Of a DNA stretch of 39,299 nt, positions 1 through 10,500 are shown in pieces. The notes under the pieces are model-generated. The model was given only the letters and a program-made list of their open reading frames with translations. It ran no database searches and was not told where the DNA came from. The stretch's first letter is position 1; the number at the start of each line of letters is the position of its first letter. The DNA is from Balneolales bacterium (GTDB taxonomy: Bacteria > Bacteroidota > Rhodothermia > Balneolales > Natronogracilivirgulaceae). The stretch is taken from the NCBI GenBank assembly GCA_007132495.1, contig SLOL01000126.1, positions 1-39,299 on the forward strand, given 5' to 3'. A program made the position numbers and the translations under genes.

Positions 1-13
1 AATAAACACCGAT

Positions 14-292
14 ATGGCTTTTGCAGTCCGAATCACCGATACCACAAATCACGGCGGGACCGTCGTGGGACCGGGTGCTCCCACCGTGCTGATCAGCGGG
101 ATGCCGGCGGCGGTCGCCACCGATACCCATGTCTGCGGGATACCGCCCAACACGCCCCATCCCACCGTGTCCGTCTTTCCGGCGGGAAGTGCCAGCGTAA
201 TGATCGAAAACAAACCGGCGCTCCGGACCAGCGATGCCGCCGTATGTGGTGCCATGGCGGTGGTCGGCGAACCGACCGTACAGATCGGATGA
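14..292 (+). CDS. PAAR-domain spike-tip protein (Afp10-like)
   Basis: A 92-residue protein with the small all-beta composition of PAAR proteins: many Gly, Pro, Thr and Val residues and paired motifs such as GMPAAVATDTHVCG and ENKPALRTSDAAVCGA. In the family this cone caps the VgrG-like spike, binds a metal through His/Cys and sharpens the tip of T6SS and eCIS particles. The visible His and Cys residues (HVC near 40, VCG near 78) fit metal binding. The length matches single-domain PAAR proteins, with no effector extension. It is the first complete gene in the window and lies 26 bases before the gp25-like gene, an order that parallels Afp-type loci. The family and role are secure. Which spike protein it caps lies outside the window. 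Confidence 0.9.
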   Translation: MAFAVRITDTTNHGGTVVGPGAPTVLISGMPAAVATDTHVCGIPPNTPHPTVSVFPAGSASVMIENKPALRTSDAAVCGAMAVVGEPTVQIG

Positions 293-318
293 GAAGAACA
301 GCAAATAAGTATATAAGC

Positions 319-732
319 ATGAACGAAAAACGAGAATATATCGGAAGGGGGTGGGACTTTCCGCCCGGATTTAGCAAATCGGCCAAGGGGGTCGGCATGA
401 CCGAAGGCGTCGAGGATATCCGCAAAAGCCTCGAAATTCTCTTTACCACTACGCGGGGAGAGCGGGTGATGCGTCCGGATTACGGAGCCGATCTGTCGCA
501 GTTTCTGTTTGAACCGCTGGACGCCACCATGCGAACCTATGTCAAGGAGTTGGTCCGTGATGCCATCCTGTTTCATGAACCCCGCATCCGCATGATCGAC
601 CTGGAACTGGAAACCGTGGACAAGGAAGGACGTCTTCAGCTGGATCTGACCTTTGAAGTGAAGGGCTCCAATTCCCGTTTCAATTTTGTGTTTCCACACT
701 ATAAAGAGGAAGGAAGTGACGTACCGAAATAA
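319..732 (+). CDS. GPW/gp25-like baseplate wedge protein (Afp9-like)
   Basis: A 137-residue protein of the GPW/gp25 family, which forms the baseplate wedge that nucleates sheath assembly in phage tails, T6SS (TssE) and eCIS. Family hallmarks are visible: the central DIRKSLEILFTTTRGERVM, then RPDYGADLSQFLFEP, then the KELVRDAILFHEPRI helix and a beta-rich C-terminus. I start at the ATG at 319. A reading frame opens upstream at 244, but that part overlaps the PAAR gene and encodes an Arg-rich segment unlike the family. The gene sits between the PAAR and baseplate-J-like genes, as in Afp/PVC loci. The assignment is strong. Confidence 0.93.
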   Translation: MNEKREYIGRGWDFPPGFSKSAKGVGMTEGVEDIRKSLEILFTTTRGERVMRPDYGADLSQFLFEPLDATMRTYVKELVRDAILFHEPRIRMIDLELETVDKEGRLQLDLTFEVKGSNSRFNFVFPHYKEEGSDVPK

Positions 733-767
733 TCACCACCGTCCGGCCATTGCTAACCCGTTTTAAC

Positions 768-3700
768 ATGCCGCGAATCTGTACCTATAAAAACCCGTTG
801 GTGCGCAACGGTACCGGACGACACGAACGGATGCCGCCGCTGCTGGATCCGGACAGTATCCGGATTGACGAACGTACGGAAGCCGATTTCCTGAAGTACA
901 TTCTGGATTATTCGGAGAGTCTGCAGCATTTCAACGAATCCAACGAACCGTCCGGCAACTGGAGAGCCTTTTTCGAAAAGGATGTCTCCGTGCTTATCGC
1001 AATGCTTTCCAAAACCGATACGACCGCCGACCGGCAGGCACTGGAAACCCTGCCGCACCTGATCCGCAGTTCCGAAGATGCCGGAGAGGTGGAAACGGCC
1101 TTCCGGGGACTGTTCGAGCTCAATTTTTCGATGTTCATCCGGATGAACCGCTGGTTTTCGCAGATTCCCAAAGAGCTGGAGATGCACGCCTTCATGCACC
1201 GGTTGATCACCTCCGGCATGAAAGAGCCGCTTCGAAGGCTGGCGGCCCTGTACAAGGGGGCGGCACAGTCCCCTTCGCTGCTGGGAACCGGAGAACCCGG
1301 CAGTCTGTTGCAGGCGCCCTTCCGTACCTGGGAGCAGTTCCGCAGCGCCGGGGCCGGTCCGGTCTGGTACACCACCGGCGAGGGTCCGGAAACCCCCTGG
1401 GCCGATATCCTTGATCTCATCCCGACCGATACCACCTCGTTCGGTCCCGATCGCGGTCTCCATTCGGTTTCGTCGACCGGCAAGATCCGGTACGCCCTGC
1501 CCGTGCTTGAAAACGTCAGTGAACGGTTTTTCAAAAGCTATAACCAGTGCGTGCTTCAGTCATCCGGTTATCTGAAGGATTCCCTGGAAAACTATCCGGC
1601 ACACGAGCCGCATATGGGACTGCTGCTTGCTTTTCTGCGGCTGTTCAATCATGCGCTTAAGGATCTGAACTCGCTTACCCGTCGCCACCTGGATTTTTAT
1701 TACCGGGACGTGCTGCGCCTTAAACCGACGGCTCCTGTCATGGACCGGGTTTTTTTGATCGGCGAGGTGGCGCAGCATCTCGACCAGGCCCGGGTTGAAC
1801 AGGGGACGCTCCTGAAAGCGGGCGAGGATGCACTCGAAAATGATGTACTGTACCGCGTGACCCGGGATAGCTATCTGAACCAGGCCCGGATTACCGAAAT
1901 TAAAACCGTTTTTACTGGCAAGACCCAAGAGAAAGGGATCTACGCCGCACCGGTGGCCAACTCCGCCGACGGAGAAGGAGAGGAATTTGACGATCCGCTG
2001 CAGGGATGGGCGCCGTTCGGTGAGCCGCAGTCCGGCGATAACCGTACGATGGGCGACGCCCGTCTGGGTTTTGCCGTCGCTTCGCCGGTGTTGCGGATGC
2101 ACGAGGGGGAGCGCCATATCTTCCTGGTGTTCACCGCGGATTCACAACCTGAAACGGACCGGCCGTTCAGCGATCTTTTCCGGGCCCGGATCACCACCGA
2201 AGAAGAGTGGCATCCGGCCGCCATCTCCGAGCCCTCTGCAGAAGAGCTGTCGGAACTGGACGAACCCGATGCGGGGTTTGTGCTCGCCGTACGTCTTGCT
2301 CCCGGCGACCCGCCGGTGGTGGATTTTGATCCGGATCTGCATGAAGGTCGTTTCGACACCGGTGCCCCGGTGCTCAGGGTCGAACTGCTCCCCGATGAAA
2401 ACGGCCACATCTATCACAGATGGAGAAATTACCGGGTGGATGGATGCCGTATCGCGGTCCATGTGAACGGATTCCGGGATCTGATCATCCAGAGTGATCT
2501 GGGCCGGCTGGACCTCTCCAAACCGATCCAGCCGTTCGGACCGGTACCCCGGGTCGGGGCGCGTTTTCTGATCGGAAGCCCCGAGATCTTCGCCAAGCGG
2601 GTCACCGACATGACCCTGCACCTGACCTGGCCCGGTTGGCCAGAAGCAGGGTTGGATAATTATTACGAGAATTACGGAGAGGACGTTTTTGATTTCAGCG
2701 AGATTCGCGTCGACCGGCTGCTTCCGGACCCGGAATCCACGGACGGATGGCGCCATGACGAACAGGACGAAGCGTTCCCGTTTTTTGAGGAAGAATTTGA
2801 GCAAGAACTGAAGGTGATTTCAGAGCCGTTCGACGGTGAACAGCCCGATTTGAAAGAATTCCGGGTCTACCGTCCGGGCATGCCCCGCGGATTTGTCGGT
2901 TTTGAGCTGGCGGGACCCGACGATCCGTTCTGGCACAGCCAGTATCGGCAGCGGCTGACCCAGTATGCCGTACAGGGGAAGAGCGGTGATCCTCCCGTCG
3001 AACCCTTTACCCCGCAGATCGGTGAATTGTCCGTCGATTACAAAGCCGAAGCGGATATCCCCATGGAGTCGCCTGCCGGCGGCGAGGTCACCCGGCACCG
3101 GTTCTATCACCTCTATCCGTTCGGCATCGACCCGGTCCAAAAGACGGGACGGTATGTGTCGGTGAGCCCCCATCTGTTGCCGCAGTTTTCGTCGGAAACC
3201 GAAACCGGTACCGAAATCCACGACGGGGAACTGTTCATCGGCCTGGAGTCCTGGCTTCCGCAGCAGAGTCTTTCGATGCTGTTTATGGTCAAGGTAGGCA
3301 GCGAAGACCCGGAACTGAAAGAGATGCCCGTCCGCTGGTACTACCGGTCGGGGTACCGGTGGAAGCCGCTGCGTGCGCACCAGGACTACCGCGACGAAAC
3401 ACTCGGTCTGCTGAAAACCGGGATCATCACGTTTCAGCTGCCGAAAGACGCGACCACCGGTGACGAATTGTTCGAAACCGATGAGCCGCTCCATTGGATC
3501 AAGGCTGTGGTGACGGGACAGGCGCGACGGTTCCCGAAGATGATCGATATTCGTGCCCAGGCGTTTCCGGTGGAGTTCACCGACCGGAACAACGATCCTG
3601 ACTACCTGTCGACGCCGCTGCAATCCGGCACCATCTCGAAATTCAAACAGTCGCGTTCCGATGTCCGGTCGATCGAACAGCCGTGGGCGGCGGTCAAGGG

Positions 3701-4400
3701 CCGGATGCCGGAAAGGGGCAATGAATTTTACCGCCGCATAAGCGAGCGGCTCCGGCACCGGGACCGGGGTGTGGCGATCCATGATTACGAACGGCTGGTA
3801 TTGCAGCAGTTCCCGGATGTCTGGCTGGCCAAATGCATCAACCATTCGACCTATGAATACGCAGAGCCGGATGACCGGCTGATCACGGCCGAATTCGCAC
3901 CCGGGTACGTGACCATGCTCATCGTGCCCGACCTGACCAATCAGAACCTCATGGACCCGCTTCAGCCGAGGGTCAGCTTCTTTTTGCGCCGGGAGATCCG
4001 CGACCATCTGAAAAAGAAACTGCCGTATTTTGCCGCCGAAAAGCTGTCGGTCATCAATCCCCGTTTCGAACCGGTCCGGGTCGAATTGACCGTCCATTTC
4101 CTCGAAGTCACCGATGTCGCTTTTTACAAGAAAAAGCTCAAAGAGGATATTCAGGCGTTTCTGGCTCCCTGGTCCTACGGCCGGACCGAAACCTTCCGCT
4201 TCGGGGGCACAGTACACAAGTCCATGATTGTCAATTATATCGATGAACTGAGCTACGTCGATTACGTAACCGGAGTGCGCATGTTCCACAAAGCCGGCGA
4301 CACCTTTCAGGAAGTCAACGAAGCGACGGCAAATACCTCCCGTTCGGTACTGACTTCCGACCGGAATCATAAAATCCTGAACGGATCGGAAACCGCATGA
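768..4400 (+). CDS. Large baseplate J-like protein (Afp11-like)
   Basis: About 1210 residues. The C-terminal third (near residues 985-1180) carries the recognisable baseplate-J-like core: an NEFYRRISERLRHRDRGVA segment, then IHDYERLVLQQFPDVWLAK and a later beta-rich domain with FEPVRVELTVHFLEV. The N-terminal two thirds are a family-specific region common to the large eCIS J-like proteins. In this family the protein builds the baseplate wedge with gp25 and links the hub to the sheath. I take the ATG at 768, because the reading frame only extends upstream to a TTG at 750 with no support. The stop overlaps the next start (ATGA), indicating translational coupling. The size matches Afp11-type proteins rather than the roughly 300-residue phage gpJ. 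Confidence 0.88.
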   Translation: MPRICTYKNPLVRNGTGRHERMPPLLDPDSIRIDERTEADFLKYILDYSESLQHFNESNEPSGNWRAFFEKDVSVLIAMLSKTDTTADRQALETLPHLIRSSEDAGEVETAFRGLFELNFSMFIRMNRWFSQIPKELEMHAFMHRLITSGMKEPLRRLAALYKGAAQSPSLLGTGEPGSLLQAPFRTWEQFRSAGAGPVWYTTGEGPETPWADILDLIPTDTTSFGPDRGLHSVSSTGKIRYALPVLENVSERFFKSYNQCVLQSSGYLKDSLENYPAHEPHMGLLLAFLRLFNHALKDLNSLTRRHLDFYYRDVLRLKPTAPVMDRVFLIGEVAQHLDQARVEQGTLLKAGEDALENDVLYRVTRDSYLNQARITEIKTVFTGKTQEKGIYAAPVANSADGEGEEFDDPLQGWAPFGEPQSGDNRTMGDARLGFAVASPVLRMHEGERHIFLVFTADSQPETDRPFSDLFRARITTEEEWHPAAISEPSAEELSELDEPDAGFVLAVRLAPGDPPVVDFDPDLHEGRFDTGAPVLRVELLPDENGHIYHRWRNYRVDGCRIAVHVNGFRDLIIQSDLGRLDLSKPIQPFGPVPRVGARFLIGSPEIFAKRVTDMTLHLTWPGWPEAGLDNYYENYGEDVFDFSEIRVDRLLPDPESTDGWRHDEQDEAFPFFEEEFEQELKVISEPFDGEQPDLKEFRVYRPGMPRGFVGFELAGPDDPFWHSQYRQRLTQYAVQGKSGDPPVEPFTPQIGELSVDYKAEADIPMESPAGGEVTRHRFYHLYPFGIDPVQKTGRYVSVSPHLLPQFSSETETGTEIHDGELFIGLESWLPQQSLSMLFMVKVGSEDPELKEMPVRWYYRSGYRWKPLRAHQDYRDETLGLLKTGIITFQLPKDATTGDELFETDEPLHWIKAVVTGQARRFPKMIDIRAQAFPVEFTDRNNDPDYLSTPLQSGTISKFKQSRSDVRSIEQPWAAVKGRMPERGNEFYRRISERLRHRDRGVAIHDYERLVLQQFPDVWLAKCINHSTYEYAEPDDRLITAEFAPGYVTMLIVPDLTNQNLMDPLQPRVSFFLRREIRDHLKKKLPYFAAEKLSVINPRFEPVRVELTVHFLEVTDVAFYKKKLKEDIQAFLAPWSYGRTETFRFGGTVHKSMIVNYIDELSYVDYVTGVRMFHKAGDTFQEVNEATANTSRSVLTSDRNHKILNGSETA

Positions 4401-7400
4401 AGCAGCCTGTTACCATATCCAGATCACCGGAACTGACGGCCGGCCAGGACTACCACCGGCTCCGAAGAGAAGGCCTGCGTCACATCGAGCAGCTCTCGAG
4501 CGATCTGTGGACCGATTACAACTCCCACGATCCGGGCATCACCTTGCTGGAGCTGCTCTGCTATGCCATTACCGACCTGGGCTGGAGAACCCGCCATGAT
4601 GTGCCGGATCTGCTGGCCGAACGTACGGGCAGCAACGGTGGCGGCGCCGGCACGAACGGCGCGCCTTCCGGCTCCGGTGGTTCGCAGGCATCCGGCTCCT
4701 CATCCAGCGCATCGTCCGGTACTTTGTCCGGCAACGGTTCTCCGGGTGCTTCGCCCGGCGCTTCTCCCGTCTGTGGTTCGTTTTATACGGCCCGGGAGAT
4801 ATTGACCACGGCTCCTGTCACGCTATTGGATTACCGCAAGCTCCTGATCGATATCCGGGGCATCCGCAACGCATGGATCGAACCGGTCGAGGAAACCGAC
4901 CCCGGATTACATGTCAATTTTCGCAGAAGCCGGCTGCAATATGAGCCGGAAGATCGTACAGAACCGCTGCATCTCCGGGGCATCTATGACATTATTCTGG
5001 AACTGGATCATGACCCGGCTGCCGGTGATCTCAACCGCTATACCGCTGAAATTCCGCTGGAAGAGGAGACACCGCTGCACCAGGACAAAATAATGGTCGA
5101 CATGCCTTCATGGGACCGGCTGTTCACTCCCGGCCGGCAGTATGCTCCGGCCACGGAGGTCATATTGACCGTGAAGGAATCCGACGGACGCACCGGCTTC
5201 ACCGGCGAAGTGGTCATCCGTTTCGGAGATCGGAAAATCCGCCGGGATATTGTCGTCCGCACCACCCGCAAAGATATCCCGCAGGATCAAGTCCGGGATC
5301 AGATCGAACTGCACGGCATTGAAACGTGGTATCGCAACAAAATCAATGCGGCGCTGCAGATCGTCCACGACACCTGGCAGGTTTTGCACCGGAACCGGAA
5401 CCTCTGCGAAGATTTCCGCCGGCTGAAAGGGATGGATGTGGAAGATGTCAGGATATGTGCCGACATCAACGTCGCCGCCGGCGCCGACCTGGAACAAGTG
5501 CTGGCTTCGGTCGTGCATACCGTATCCCGGCATATTGCGCCCGATGTCCCCTTTTACACGCTGCAGGAGCTGTTGCAACAAAACATGCCGGTCGAGGAGA
5601 TCTTCAACGGTCCGGCTCTTGATCACGGCTTCATCACCGGCAAGGATCTGGAAGATGCCGAACTGAAACAGCAGATCAACGTGTCGGATCTGATCAACCT
5701 GATCATGGATATCGAAGGGGTGATTTCGATCCGGTCGATCACCCTGACCAGCAGTTACAAAGGCCGGCTCGTCGAAAAGGATGCCGAATGGCGGCTGAAC
5801 ATTACCGGCGGCCGGGCTCCCCGCCTTGATGCCGATGGCTCCAAAATTGTTTTTTACAAAGATGACGTGCCGTTTGCCGCCGGCAGTGACCGGACCCGGA
5901 AACTGCTTCGCGATCTGCAGCTGGCCGGGCGCGAATCCAAACTTTCGCCGGAAGAACAAACCGACCTGCCGGTGCCGGAAGGCCGGAACCGGAACATATC
6001 CGATTTCACATCCGTCCGGGTGGATCTGCCGGACACCTACAATGTGAACCGCAAAGGGATAAGTGACCCGCTCACGACCGATAAGAAAGCCCGTGCCGCC
6101 CAGTTGCAGGCATTTTTAACGCTGTTCGACCAGCTGCTGGCCAATTACCTGGCCCAGTTGTCCAATCTGAAACATCTCTTTTCGTTCGATCGCACCCTGC
6201 GCCGGACCTGTTTCAATCAGTATCTCTTCCGGCTTCCCGGGGGCACCGGTCCGGAGCAACTGCTGCCGGGTTCGGGTGCCGTCTTCAGCGGTGAAGACCC
6301 TCCGCGTATCTGGATCGTCCTGCTGCATTTCATCCGGTTTATTGAGGGCAAAGGCGTTTCGCCGGATGACCTGCACGACCGGGACGAAATGGAACAGCTC
6401 CGCCGGGAGTTTTTGCAGCAAACCGACATCCCGGACAGCGAAATTTCGCAATACCTGGCCTACCTTGACCGGATCATCGAATCGCCGGAACAGTTTCTTC
6501 GTCGCCGGAATCGCTTCCTTGACCATCTCCTTGGCCGGTTCGGCGAGCAATTCACCGATTATGTGCTGCTGGTGCATTCCTCCGGGGAGCCGGATGCCGC
6601 CGAACGACTGATCGAAGACAAATCACATTTTCTCGAGGAAGCGCCCCGGCTTTCGTCGGAACGCGGCAAGGCGTTCGACTACACCGATCCGGATGAGATC
6701 TGGGATACCGGCAACGTTTCCGGCTTCCAGAAGCGCCTTAGCCGGTTGCTCGGCATCCGCAACTACAACCGGCGTACGCTGCTGTGCCGGGAAGCCGACC
6801 GGTTTTTCGAAATATACGAGGATGCCGCGGGGAAATGGCGATTCCGGTTCCGTGATGATGACGGGTCCGTGCTGCTCCGGAGCTCCGCTTTTCCCGACCG
6901 CACAGCCTGTGAAAATGCCGTGGAACTGGTCAAACAACGGGGAGGAGAAAAGGAACATTACAAGTACCGTATCGCAGCGAACGGGCGTTTCTATTTCAAT
7001 CTCCTGGATGATGAGAACCGGGTGATGGGGACGGGCCTGCTGTTTGCCACCGAAGCGGATCGGGAACAGGGACTGACCTTTCTTACCAACAAACTCGGGA
7101 TATGCAATAAGGAGGGATTCTATCTGGTCGAGCACCAGTTGCTTCGGCCGCATAAGAAAGGGGATCCGTTGCTGCCGGTGTGCCTGTCCGGGGAAGGTTC
7201 GGGATGTCCCGGTTTCCGGGATCCCTATTCGTTTCGTATTTCGCTGGTGGTACCTTACTGGCCCCGCCGTTTCCGGTCCATGCAATTCCGGCGCCTGTTT
7301 GAAAAAACGGCCCGGATGGAGCTCCCGGCACATATCCATGTAAAGATCTGCTGGGTGAATGAAGAAGACATGGAAAAATTTGAAGATGCTTACCGGGACT

Positions 7401-7591
7401 GGCTTAAGGAGATGACCCGGCCGGTGAGCGATGACAGGGCCGAAACCGCCGGTAAACTCATCCGGGTGATGGCCGGTATCCGGAGTATCTATCCGGTGTC
7501 GAAACTGCATATCTGCTCCGAAGAAGACGAGCAGAACCCGATTCTGCTGGATCGGTCAATTTTGGGAACCTTTAAGCAAGAAGAGCCATGA
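4397..7591 (+). CDS. Second baseplate J-like protein (Afp12-like)
   Basis: A 1064-residue protein whose N-terminus has the eCIS baseplate signature: LWTDYNSHDPGITLLELLCY followed by AITDLGWRTRHDVPDLL. A second conserved block, APVTLLDYRKLLIDIRGIRN, follows near residue 140. Between them, residues about 75-126 form a Gly/Ser/Ala-rich low-complexity insert that looks like a flexible linker. The rest is mixed alpha/beta without obvious catalytic motifs. The expected role is the second baseplate wedge component partnering with the upstream protein. It overlaps both neighbours by 4 bases, so it is clearly part of the same operon. The family is well supported, while exact equivalence to Afp12 is inferred from order and size. 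Confidence 0.86.
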   Translation: MKQPVTISRSPELTAGQDYHRLRREGLRHIEQLSSDLWTDYNSHDPGITLLELLCYAITDLGWRTRHDVPDLLAERTGSNGGGAGTNGAPSGSGGSQASGSSSSASSGTLSGNGSPGASPGASPVCGSFYTAREILTTAPVTLLDYRKLLIDIRGIRNAWIEPVEETDPGLHVNFRRSRLQYEPEDRTEPLHLRGIYDIILELDHDPAAGDLNRYTAEIPLEEETPLHQDKIMVDMPSWDRLFTPGRQYAPATEVILTVKESDGRTGFTGEVVIRFGDRKIRRDIVVRTTRKDIPQDQVRDQIELHGIETWYRNKINAALQIVHDTWQVLHRNRNLCEDFRRLKGMDVEDVRICADINVAAGADLEQVLASVVHTVSRHIAPDVPFYTLQELLQQNMPVEEIFNGPALDHGFITGKDLEDAELKQQINVSDLINLIMDIEGVISIRSITLTSSYKGRLVEKDAEWRLNITGGRAPRLDADGSKIVFYKDDVPFAAGSDRTRKLLRDLQLAGRESKLSPEEQTDLPVPEGRNRNISDFTSVRVDLPDTYNVNRKGISDPLTTDKKARAAQLQAFLTLFDQLLANYLAQLSNLKHLFSFDRTLRRTCFNQYLFRLPGGTGPEQLLPGSGAVFSGEDPPRIWIVLLHFIRFIEGKGVSPDDLHDRDEMEQLRREFLQQTDIPDSEISQYLAYLDRIIESPEQFLRRRNRFLDHLLGRFGEQFTDYVLLVHSSGEPDAAERLIEDKSHFLEEAPRLSSERGKAFDYTDPDEIWDTGNVSGFQKRLSRLLGIRNYNRRTLLCREADRFFEIYEDAAGKWRFRFRDDDGSVLLRSSAFPDRTACENAVELVKQRGGEKEHYKYRIAANGRFYFNLLDDENRVMGTGLLFATEADREQGLTFLTNKLGICNKEGFYLVEHQLLRPHKKGDPLLPVCLSGEGSGCPGFRDPYSFRISLVVPYWPRRFRSMQFRRLFEKTARMELPAHIHVKICWVNEEDMEKFEDAYRDWLKEMTRPVSDDRAETAGKLIRVMAGIRSIYPVSKLHICSEEDEQNPILLDRSILGTFKQEEP

Positions 7592-10500
7592 CCAACGCCT
7601 ATAACAACTACCCGATTTTTGAAGGAGACCAGGTCCTGACGGCCACTCACCTGAACAGCCTTCGTACATTTCTGGAAAACCGGAGTCTATCCACCCGGAG
7701 CAGGCTTATCGGAACCGGTATTGTCTGCGGTCTGAAGATCATGGCTAAAACCGGGAATTCCATCACGATATCAGAGGGATTGGGCCTGACCAGCAAAGGA
7801 TACCTGCTGGAACTCCCCGAATCGGATTGCCGGTACATCACCGCTTACCGCGACAAGCCGGTTCGGGACACCGGTGCAAAACAACCCTTCGAAATGCCCG
7901 GTTATTACCCGCTGTTCCACGAGGGGGAAGAAGAGGAACAGGTGCCGCTCTGGGAACTGCTGACCAACGAAGAGGAGGCGCTCCGCGAAGATCAGGATAT
8001 TCATCCCCTGTCGATCAACAGCAACGATGAGCTCACCATCGCCGCCGGAGGAAGCGAGTCGACGGTCAAACTCACCGAACATGTGCTGGTATTGTATCTG
8101 GAGCTGGATGACGAGGATCTGGAATCCTGTTTCGGCGAGGATTGCGACGAGAAAGGGGTCCGCCGGTCGTTCAACCTGCGCAAACTGCTGGTTCCCGAAT
8201 CCGTTATCGCCCGGGCCTCGGAAGCCGTTCCGGCATCCGGAAAACTCCTGTGTAGTAAACGTCCGGCTTTCGGGGGCAACGAAAACAGTTATGCCCTGAC
8301 CAAAACCGATTCCTACGAACAACTGCGCCGGCACTACAAGACGGTCATTGATAAAAATGCCGGGGACCTGGAACAGGAACTCCGGAACAGCTGGTCGGTC
8401 TGGGCGTCGCTGCTGAAAACCGCCTTCCGCACCGATCCGCTGGAGCCGCTGCTTGGAAACACGCCCCTTGCCGACCGGATCCGCAATGCTTTTTCCCGCA
8501 GTGTATACAACATCCAGCAGCAGTTCGACTGCATGAAACACCTCATTCAGGGGTGGAACGAATTCCTGGAGGCCGCCGAAGAGGCTTCGGCTTATTGCCT
8601 GCCCGATACGGAGGAGTTCTCCAGACATCTGGTGCTGGGACCGGTGGAGCCTTCGCTGGAGCAGCTGCAGCGTATTATGTACCGCCATGAATTCCGTCCG
8701 GCTTCCGCCGCGGACTTCAGTCGTCAGGAAGTCAGGGATGCGGTGCTCAAATACCGGCGGCTGATCGAAATGCTCAAACATATGAGGGCGCCGGCCGTCG
8801 GCGATGCTGCAGTGAAGATCACACCGGGCGCCGACGGAAGGGCACCGCTGGCCGAACACCCCATTCCCTTTTATTTCCGGTTGGACGGCAACTCGAAACT
8901 CGATAAGGTATGGAATCCGGCACATGCCCGGCGTTACCGGTTCGACAGCTATGTGACGTGGCGCAGCCGTAGTAGCACGGCGAATCCCTGCTTCCGGCAA
9001 CCGATGGATCACAACCCCGACCGGCACGACTTTTACCGGATCGAAGGACATATCGGCAAGCCTTTTGAAGATGTGCTACAAAACCTGGAGGGGGAGCGGC
9101 AACGGCTGAATCTACCGGTCAAGGTGCTCGGACTGAAACTGAGTACCCATCCCGCCAACATTTCGCTCGACAACGAGTGCAAGTTCGACGACCTGGAACA
9201 AAAATATGAGATGCTGACCACCGGGCTTTCCTGTCTTTTTGAAGATGAGATCCGGTTCTTTTCCAATTTGCAGATCCAGCCCCATCATCCGGCATCGGAT
9301 GAGACGAACGGAGACCAGGACCGGAACGGTGACCGGAACGGGGATGAAGAAATAAACGGCGGCGATGCCGGTGGAACATGGACCGGAGGTGGAATGCATA
9401 CCGGTGGCGATATTTATTCCGGAACGGGGAGCACGGCGTATTACGGAGGTTCCACCGGCACTCAATACGAAATAAAAAAAGAATCTGCAGCCACCTCTTC
9501 CCGGACGTTCCAGGACAATAAACTGGCGGCCGGGCAGACGGATGACGGAGCCCAGTTCATGATGCTGAAATCCGGGTATACCGGTGAAATGGACACCGCG
9601 CGAACCGGGACCGTTACCTCCGGTGACCTGATCGCTGATCAGTGGAAGCGGCACGGAACCGTAAGCCAGGTCAACCTGAACCGGGATTATCAGACACTGT
9701 TCCCGGATTTATCGATCCCCGACCTGTTGATCCTTCATCCGGTTCGGCTGGCCGACCAGATCCGGATCATCCTGGACCTGCTTCCGGAAAAACTGGAAAA
9801 ACTGGACAAGGAGCGGATAAAGGCTGCTTTCGAAGAACTGACCCGCAGAGCCGCCAACTACCGGGAGGTGCTGCAGGCCCGGCTGGATGACCTGGGCGGG
9901 CAGAAAGCCATGATCATATACCGGCTGGACAAACTGATTGACAGCTGCTTTCTCGACCGGCTGCTGGTGCTTCAGGAGTGGTACGATGACCGTGTCCGGG
10001 AATACAGTAAGCTGAGGCTGTTGAAAAAATTTGCCGAGACCCACTCCGGCATGGAACATCAATCCGGGGTACCCAAAGGCGGAACATTTGTGCTGGTATA
10101 CGTGGATGAAAACGAGCGCGACGGCAGGCCCGGCATCCCGGATTTTCCGCGGCCGATCGATCCGGGTCTTCCGGATTTTCCGCGGCCGGACGATCCGACC
10201 CTTCCAATAGAGCCGCCTGTGGTGATGTCACCGCTTCAGGAAAAGCCGACCCTGTCCGATATCCTGCAGACCCGTACGGATGACCCGAAAAAGTTGTTGT
10301 CCGGTTCTCTGACCCGGGATGATGCCCTTACGCTGACCAAAGATCTGAAAACGATCACCAACACGCTGAAACTGGACCCCTCGCTGACTTCCCAATTGTC
10401 GGAAAAAATCAACCGGCTGGAGTTCGATTTTCAGAAGCGGGTCGACGAGATGGTCCGCGCACCCCGCCCGCAGCCGGCCCCGACACGGAACGTGGTGGTG

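Noticed and set aside
2820..4370. 516-residue open frame on the - strand
   Set aside because: It lies wholly inside the baseplate J-like gene in a GC-rich, biased region; no motif is recognisable and the + strand protein has clear family motifs.
7771..9051. 426-residue open frame on the - strand
   Set aside because: A shadow of the 1524-residue gene, with no recognisable motifs. Long antisense frames are common throughout this window because of codon bias.
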